A DNA stretch of 32,157 bases, taken from IMG/VR virus record IMGVR_UViG_3300011115_000400, positions 1 to 32,157 of that record; one strand, given 5' to 3'. Shown piece by piece: positions 27,710 through 32,157 of the stretch. The notes under the pieces were generated by a model. The model was not told the DNA's origin and ran no database searches. It saw nothing but the letters and a program-made list of their open reading frames with translations. Both the position numbers and the translations under genes were made by a program. Source of the DNA: a virus. Position 1 is the first letter of the stretch, and each line of letters begins with the position of its first letter.

Positions 27710-29466
27710 TTAACTTTGAATCAATACAGGAACTTAAACAAACTGCATCATTACTTGATATTGTTAGTAGTAAAATTAAGCTAAAAAAAGATGGTGCTAA
27801 TCACTCAGGACTTTGCCCTTTTCACAATGAAAAGTCGCCATCATTTAAAGTTAAAGGTGATATGTATAAATGTTTCGGTTGTGGCAAAAGTGGTGATGTA
27901 TTTTCTTTTGTTATGGAATCAGAAAATACAACTTTTTTTGAAGCAGTTAAAAAAGTTGCAGCATCAATTAACTTTGAATTAAAAGAAGATACAACTAACT
28001 ACATTAAGCCAGTTGAACGTTTAACTAAATTGAATGATAAATATTTGCAGCATTTTGAAAGCAAACGTAAAATTTCAAATAATACTTTGCTAAGATTTGG
28101 AATAACTGAAAGCATTGAATGGATGCCAAAAGCTAAAACTGAAACACCAGTTATATGTTTTAACTATTTTAAAGATGAACAACTAATTAATATTAAGTTT
28201 CGAGGTGCTAATAAAGATATGAAATTGGCTAAAAATGCAGAACTTATATTCTATAATTTAGATGCCATTAAAGACGATAAAGAGTGTATAATAGTTGAGG
28301 GTGAAATAGATTGCTTATCAATGTATGAATCTGGTATTTATAACTGTGTAAGCGTTCCTAATGGGGCAAATGTTAATGGTAAAGTAAATCTTAAATACCT
28401 TGATAATTGCTTTGATTATTTTGCCAACAAGACAAAAATAATTATTGCAACTGATAACGATGCGGCCGGTAAAAGATTAAGTGATGAGTTGGTTAGAAGA
28501 TTTGGCAAAGAACGTTGTTACAAATTAGAATTCCCTGAAGATTGTAAAGATGCTAATGAAATACTTTGCAAATATGGAAAAGAACATTTAAAGTCATTAA
28601 CTTATAATTCTAAAGAGTTTCCTATTGATGGAGTACATACAATGGCAGAAATGGAACACGATTTAAATGATTACTATTTGAATGGTTATCCAAAAGGCGA
28701 AAGATTTGGATTAGGTTCTTTTGATGATCTACTTCAATTTACAGGCGGGCAATTTACAACAGTTACAGGAATACCTAACGGAGGCAAGTCTGAGTGGGTT
28801 GATAACATAATGGCTAAGTCTGTAATTTCAAGTGGTTGGAAGTGGGCAATATGTTCTTTTGAAAATTCACCAGCAACTTTTCACGTTACTAAATTAATGG
28901 AGAAAATAGTAGGTAAGTCTTTCGCTTTTAGGCAAAATTTAGAATATAGAATTAGTAGTTGGGAGTTTGAACAATCAAAGCAAGTTATAAATGATTTCTT
29001 TTATTTTATGAATATTAACGCCTTAGATGTTACTCTTGATGGCATACTTGAAAAGGCACTTGAACTAATTAAAAGAAAAGGAATAAATGGTTTGCTTATA
29101 GACCCTTGGAATTACATAGAGCATAAGATACCATCAGGATATACCGAAACTCAGTACATAAGTGAAAGCTTAACTAAAATTAAGACATTTTCTTTGCAGC
29201 ATCAAATACATATTTTTGTAGTTGCACACCCCACTAAGATGCGAAAAGATGACAAAGGCAAATTTGAGATACCTAACCTTTACAGCATATCAGGTTCTGC
29301 TCATTGGTTTAATAAGACAGATAACGGCATTTGTGTTTACAGAAATTTTGACACCGGCATCGTAGATATTTATGTTCAGAAAGTTAGGTTTAGTTGGCTT
29401 GGCAAGGTAGATTTTTGTAGTTATACGTTTAATTCTGATACTCGGCAATATCTACCTATCATTTAA
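27706..29466 (+). CDS. Bifunctional primase-helicase (CHC2 zinc finger, TOPRIM, DnaB-like)
   Basis: A 586-residue protein. CHC2 zinc finger at 36-66: CPFHNEKSPSF with Cys37, His40, then YKCFGCGKSGD with Cys56 and Cys59. TOPRIM at about 192-260: IIVEGEIDCLS (Glu199) and IATDNDAAGK (Asp250, Asp252). RecA-like helicase from about 335: Walker A GIPNGGKS (355-362), Walker B LLIDPW (463-468), VVAHPTK (506-511) and an arginine-finger candidate KVRFSW (559-564). The layout is that of T7 gp4/Twinkle-like enzymes, primase and ring helicase in one chain. It overlaps the DUF4373 gene and is followed by a terminator and iteron-like repeats. Confidence 0.93.
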   Translation: MINFESIQELKQTASLLDIVSSKIKLKKDGANHSGLCPFHNEKSPSFKVKGDMYKCFGCGKSGDVFSFVMESENTTFFEAVKKVAASINFELKEDTTNYIKPVERLTKLNDKYLQHFESKRKISNNTLLRFGITESIEWMPKAKTETPVICFNYFKDEQLINIKFRGANKDMKLAKNAELIFYNLDAIKDDKECIIVEGEIDCLSMYESGIYNCVSVPNGANVNGKVNLKYLDNCFDYFANKTKIIIATDNDAAGKRLSDELVRRFGKERCYKLEFPEDCKDANEILCKYGKEHLKSLTYNSKEFPIDGVHTMAEMEHDLNDYYLNGYPKGERFGLGSFDDLLQFTGGQFTTVTGIPNGGKSEWVDNIMAKSVISSGWKWAICSFENSPATFHVTKLMEKIVGKSFAFRQNLEYRISSWEFEQSKQVINDFFYFMNINALDVTLDGILEKALELIKRKGINGLLIDPWNYIEHKIPSGYTETQYISESLTKIKTFSLQHQIHIFVVAHPTKMRKDDKGKFEIPNLYSISGSAHWFNKTDNGICVYRNFDTGIVDIYVQKVRFSWLGKVDFCSYTFNSDTRQYLPII

Positions 29467-29493
29467 TTATAAGTAAATATATTCAACATTATG

Positions 29494-29526
29494 AAAGTCA
29501 ATAAGTTATTAATTTATTGACTTTTT
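29494..29526 (+). terminator. Intrinsic terminator after primase-helicase
   Basis: AAAGTCAATAA (29494-29504) and TTATTGACTTT (29514-29524) form a perfect 11-bp stem with a nine-base loop. Two more T follow. It closes the early replication operon. Confidence 0.8.
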
Positions 29527-29535
29527 AAATTTATA

Positions 29536-29590
29536 GGGGCTATTAGCGGGGCTATTAGCGGGGCTATTAGCGGGGCTATAGCGGGGCTTA
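29536..29590. repeat. GGGGCTATTAGC tandem repeats (iteron-like)
   Basis: GGGGCTATTAGC occurs three times in tandem at a 12-base period (29536, 29548, 29560), followed by a shorter GGGGCTATAGC (29572) and a partial GGGGCTTA (29583). Each junction forms the dyad TAGC-GGG-GCTA. The G-rich blocks contrast with AT-rich surroundings. Candidate iterons of a replication origin. Confidence 0.9.
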
Positions 29591-29593
29591 TGC

Positions 29594-29631
<38 letters not shown>

Positions 29632-29655
29632 GTCGCTTTCGCTTTTTTATTTTTT

Positions 29656-29687
29656 TTGATGTTGTAAAGCAAAACACTTTAATTTTG
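29656..29687 (+). promoter_or_regulatory. Promoter of the sigma-like/terminase operon
   Basis: TTG (29656-29658), 21 bases, then TAATTTTG (29680-29687), close to the consensus TTG-N19-21-TAnnTTTG. The GTG start of the next gene follows the -7 box by only four bases, so a transcript would be nearly leaderless. Confidence 0.6.
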
Positions 29688-29691
29688 AAAA

Positions 29692-30168
29692 GTGAAAAGC
29701 ATCAATGATATAATATCTGAGTTGTATCTTTGCAAGGATATTAATAGAGTGGTGAACACTTTGCCGATTTTCTGCAAAGAAGATATTAAACAAAATGCTT
29801 TTTTAAAACTTATTCAAGTCAATAATTCTTTAGTTTTGGAATTATATAATAGTGGAAAGTTGAACGCATACGCTTATCGCATCATTATAAACGAATTCAA
29901 GGACTTTATAAAGAAAAACAAGGAAAGTATAGGAATTGAAAATATTGAGCTTAAAAACGAAGAATATGAAGAAATAAATATTAACTTTGACAACTTGGAA
30001 TGGCACGAAGCTGAAATATTGAAACTCCGTGAAAAACATACACTCCGAGGAATTGAACAATTGACTAATATATCTCATAATACAATTAACTCAATTTTAA
30101 ATAACATTTCTAAAAAAATTAAAAATGGAAAAGAAAAATACACAACCACAACAAAAGTTGGACTATAG
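29692..30168 (+). CDS. Sigma-factor-like protein
   Basis: A 158-residue protein starting at GTG 29692. No in-frame ATG lies near. About 15-75: FCKEDIKQNAFLKLIQVNNS and LNAYAYRIIINEFKDFIKKN resemble sigma region 2 (ECF-like). About 108-145: LKLREKHTLRGIEQLTNISH and NTINSILNNISKKIK form a region 4-like helix-turn-helix. The family of short sigma-like proteins near terS is common in Bacteroidetes phages. It may direct late transcription. It overlaps the next gene by 44 bases. Confidence 0.65.
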   Translation: MKSINDIISELYLCKDINRVVNTLPIFCKEDIKQNAFLKLIQVNNSLVLELYNSGKLNAYAYRIIINEFKDFIKKNKESIGIENIELKNEEYEEININFDNLEWHEAEILKLREKHTLRGIEQLTNISHNTINSILNNISKKIKNGKEKYTTTTKVGL

Positions 30169-30364
30169 CGAATTTTTAAGCAAACACAAATTTTTATTTG
30201 AAAGGGTTGAAATGGATATTGACATCTATCCTGGTGATGATGTATTAAAAACATTTCAAAAGATAGCTAAGACAATAGATGCTGAAAGATACTTCACTAT
30301 CTATGGTTGCCAGTCTTGTGTTAGAGATTTAATTAAATTTGTATATGAAAATGCCAAAGCCTAA
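30125..30364 (+). CDS. Conserved small phage protein, 79 residues
   Basis: MEKKNTQPQQKLDYSEFLSK then RYFTIYGCQSCVRDLIKFVY. The end CxxCVRDLIKFVYE is typical of a small family in the same position of related phages. The two Cys may bind a metal. Function unknown. It starts inside the sigma-like gene and ends inside terS. Confidence 0.75.
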   Translation: MEKKNTQPQQKLDYSEFLSKHKFLFERVEMDIDIYPGDDVLKTFQKIAKTIDAERYFTIYGCQSCVRDLIKFVYENAKA

Positions 30365-30749
30365 ATTAATAAAGACACCTGAAGATTTAATGAAGTTATT
30401 TGATGACTATAAAGAAGTTACAAAAAATAACCCAATTAAAAAACACGTTTTTGTAGGTAAAGATGGGAATGCAGACTATGAAGAACGTGAAAAACCATTA
30501 ACATTTGAGGGGTTTAAAAACTATTGCAGGCGTATTATTTCCGAAGTAGAACAATATTTTATTAATCCTGATAATAGATACAACGAATATATTAGTATCT
30601 GTCGTGCAATTAAAGATGAAATTAGGGAAGATCAGATAATTGGAGGTATGACAATGATATACAATCCATCTATTACTCAGCGACTTAATAACCTTGTTGA
30701 GAAAACTCAAACTGAAATTGTTGAACAGCCTTTATTTCCAAATGAATAA
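30351..30749 (+). CDS. terS: Terminase small subunit
   Basis: A 132-residue protein from ATG 30351 (MPKPKLIKTPEDLMKLFDDY). Upstream in-frame starts lie in the previous gene. KKHVFVGKDGNADYEEREKP, LTFEGFKNYCRRIISEVEQY, ISICRAIKDEIREDQIIGGM and YNPSITQRLNNLVEKTQTEI match a terminase small-subunit family common in these phages (DNA recognition helix, oligomerisation and TerL contact). It is separated from terL by one lipoprotein gene. Confidence 0.85.
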   Translation: MPKPKLIKTPEDLMKLFDDYKEVTKNNPIKKHVFVGKDGNADYEEREKPLTFEGFKNYCRRIISEVEQYFINPDNRYNEYISICRAIKDEIREDQIIGGMTMIYNPSITQRLNNLVEKTQTEIVEQPLFPNE

Positions 30750-30759
30750 AATAAACAAT

Positions 30760-31125
30760 ATGAAAAAAATAATATTAGCACTAACTATCATTTTAATTAG
30801 CTGCTCAAAGTCAACATCTAATAAATCACAATCAACCGATAATTTTGAAATAATAAGCTATAATACTGAATGGTGTGTTTGCCAATCGTACATAGCAAAA
30901 ATAAAATATAGTTACTCAATAGATACTACTGGAGTTGAATATATTGAAATAACTAATAACTTAAGACAAGGACAAAATTATTCTTTTAGGCACTATGCAC
31001 CAATACCTACTAAAACAATTGAAGCAATTGATTTAGCAGCTTGTAACGGTTGCCCAACAACTTATTTTTGCTCAATTATAATGAGAAACAAAACAATAAA
31101 GCATCTTGCTGAAATAAGATTATAG
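30760..31125 (+). CDS. Putative lipoprotein, 121 residues
   Basis: ATG 30760 is used. An upstream TTG (30694) lies within terS and would hide the signal. MKKIILALTIILISCSKS is a good lipoprotein signal with lipobox LISC (Cys15). The mature part is beta-rich with several Cys (EWCVCQSY, CNGCPTTYFC), which could form disulphides. A lipoprotein within the packaging genes is odd for assembly and suggests a moron-like cargo, perhaps acting in superinfection exclusion. No family is recognised. Confidence 0.7.
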   Translation: MKKIILALTIILISCSKSTSNKSQSTDNFEIISYNTEWCVCQSYIAKIKYSYSIDTTGVEYIEITNNLRQGQNYSFRHYAPIPTKTIEAIDLAACNGCPTTYFCSIIMRNKTIKHLAEIRL

Positions 31126-31128
31126 CCT

Positions 31129-32157
31129 ATGTTTATCCGTACAAGTGCTATCAACAAGATACTTAAACTTGATAAATTCGTTCGAGGTGTGCAGGGTGGC
31201 ACAAGTGCCGGAAAAACATACGCAATACTTCCTATACTTATAGACATTGCAGCAAAAAATAAGCAAACAGACATTTCAGTTGTCAGCGAGTCAATCCCAC
31301 ATCTAAAACGTGGGTGTATTAAAGACTTCAAAAAGATAATGGTTGATACTGGCAGATGGGTTGATAGTCGTTGGAACGCATCAGATTTTAAATACAATTT
31401 TGCCAACGGTTCACAAATTGAGTTTTTTAGTGCCGATAGTGATGCTAAATTAAGAGGTGCAAGGCGTGACTGGCTTTATATGAATGAGTGCAATAATATT
31501 GTTTTCAATGCTTACAATGAGTTAGCAATGAGAACAAAGAATGGCATCTTTCTCGATTGGAATCCTACTAACTCATTTTGGTTTCACACCGAATTACAAC
31601 AAGACAGTAATGTTGATTTTATAACTATCAATTACTTAGACAATGAGGCTTGTCCTGATAGTGCAAAAGAATTTATCATAAACGCTAAACGCAAAGCAGA
31701 AACTTCTACATTTTGGGCGAACTGGTATAAGGTTTATGGATTAGGTGAGATTGGCAGCCTACAAGGTACTATCTTCGATTTTAAGCAATGTGATAAGATA
31801 CCAAAAGAAGCAAGTTTATTAGCTTATGGCATTGACTTCGGTTTCACTAATGACCCGACTGCAATGTTAGCAGTTTATAAATGCGACAAAGAACTTTACA
31901 TTGATGAATTAATTTATCAAACACAACTAACAAACCAACAAATAGTACAAAGGTTTAACGAGTTAGGTATTAGAAAGGACTTGCAAATAATTGCAGATAG
32001 TGCCGAGCCTAAGTCAATAGCTGAATTAAGAATAGGCGGTTACTCTTCAACTATGCCGGCAAAGAAAGGTGCTGACAGCATAAAAGCATCAATCAACTTA
32101 CTGCAAAACTTTACATTGAACGTTACATCACGTTCGACTAATATAATTCGCGAATTG
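31129..32157 (+). CDS. terL: Terminase large subunit, N-terminal part (continues at base 1)
   Basis: The gene begins at ATG 31129, three bases after the lipoprotein stop. The ATPase has Walker A GVQGGTSAGKTYA (about residues 20-32) and Walker B DWLYMNECNN. The nuclease half starts at YGIDFGFTNDPTAM, where Asp is the first metal ligand, and continues with IIADSAEPKSIAEL. It runs off the window end in frame. The last 127 bases equal bases 1-127, so the protein continues there through the intein to 1075. With the intein removed the length is about 389 residues. Confidence 0.95.
   Translation, partial: MFIRTSAINKILKLDKFVRGVQGGTSAGKTYAILPILIDIAAKNKQTDISVVSESIPHLKRGCIKDFKKIMVDTGRWVDSRWNASDFKYNFANGSQIEFFSADSDAKLRGARRDWLYMNECNNIVFNAYNELAMRTKNGIFLDWNPTNSFWFHTELQQDSNVDFITINYLDNEACPDSAKEFIINAKRKAETSTFWANWYKVYGLGEIGSLQGTIFDFKQCDKIPKEASLLAYGIDFGFTNDPTAMLAVYKCDKELYIDELIYQTQLTNQQIVQRFNELGIRKDLQIIADSAEPKSIAELRIGGYSSTMPAKKGADSIKASINLLQNFTLNVTSRSTNIIREL
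32031..32157. repeat. Terminal overlap copy 2 (identical to 1-127)
   Basis: Second copy of the end overlap. It should be removed when the genome is closed into a circle of about 32,030 bp, and terL should then be annotated across the junction. Confidence 0.95.

Noticed and set aside
29536-29590. GGGGCTATTAGC repeats as a CRISPR array
   Set aside because: Units are 12 bases in direct tandem with no spacers, and no cas genes are present.
31062-31406. Minus-strand 114-residue ORF across the terL start
   Set aside because: It is antisense to the lipoprotein end and the TerL Walker A region. No features of its own.

Overview
The window reads as one complete, circularly assembled genome of a tailed (siphovirus-like) phage of a Bacteroidetes host, most likely a Flavobacterium-like bacterium. 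Evidence: the first and last 127 bases are identical, so the unique genome is about 32,030 bp. G+C is low, about one third by eye. Promoter-like sites fit the Bacteroidetes -7 consensus TAnnTTTG. Most structural proteins belong to families I know from Bacteroidetes phages. I see no integrase, CI-type repressor, tRNA, CRISPR or transposase, so a lytic life style is the simplest reading.

Layout. (1) Rightward late block, from 29.7 kb through the circular junction to 19.2 kb: sigma-like gene, small gene, terS, lipoprotein, terL (interrupted by an intein), a possible chaperone, an HK97-gp10-like protein, two large tail-tip proteins, tape measure, then an intergenic control region (7562-7792), XkdF-type protease with a HAD domain, scaffold, major capsid, tail tube, a small structural protein, portal-MuF fusion, connector, tail terminator-like protein, tail fibre, two holin-like proteins, a candidate unimolecular spanin, a metallophosphoesterase and a GH24 lysozyme. 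The tail tip and tape measure lie before the head genes, which is not the usual order. (2) Leftward block, 26.1 to 19.2 kb: small regulator, ERF annealing protein, an SSB-like protein, many small early genes, and at its far end two DNA methyltransferase genes separated by attC-like hairpin elements. (3) Rightward early replication block, 26.2-29.5 kb: small gene, VRR-NUC-like nuclease, small gene, DUF4373 protein, primase-helicase, followed by a terminator and an iteron/AAAG region that may be the origin.

Most notable points. (a) The terL intein carries a complete HNH endonuclease gene in a different reading frame, nested inside the splicing ORF. (b) The dcm cytosine methyltransferase gene contains a second fully nested ORF in another frame whose product also looks like a real phage protein. 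(c) The methyltransferase region looks like an integron-like cassette array: three long imperfect hairpins share internal motifs, and each follows a gene stop codon. (d) A duplicated promoter-operator module drives the leftward operons. (e) Small RNA candidates with terminators lie at 7702-7772 and 27231-27332.

All homology statements rest on motif recognition by eye. No search was run.
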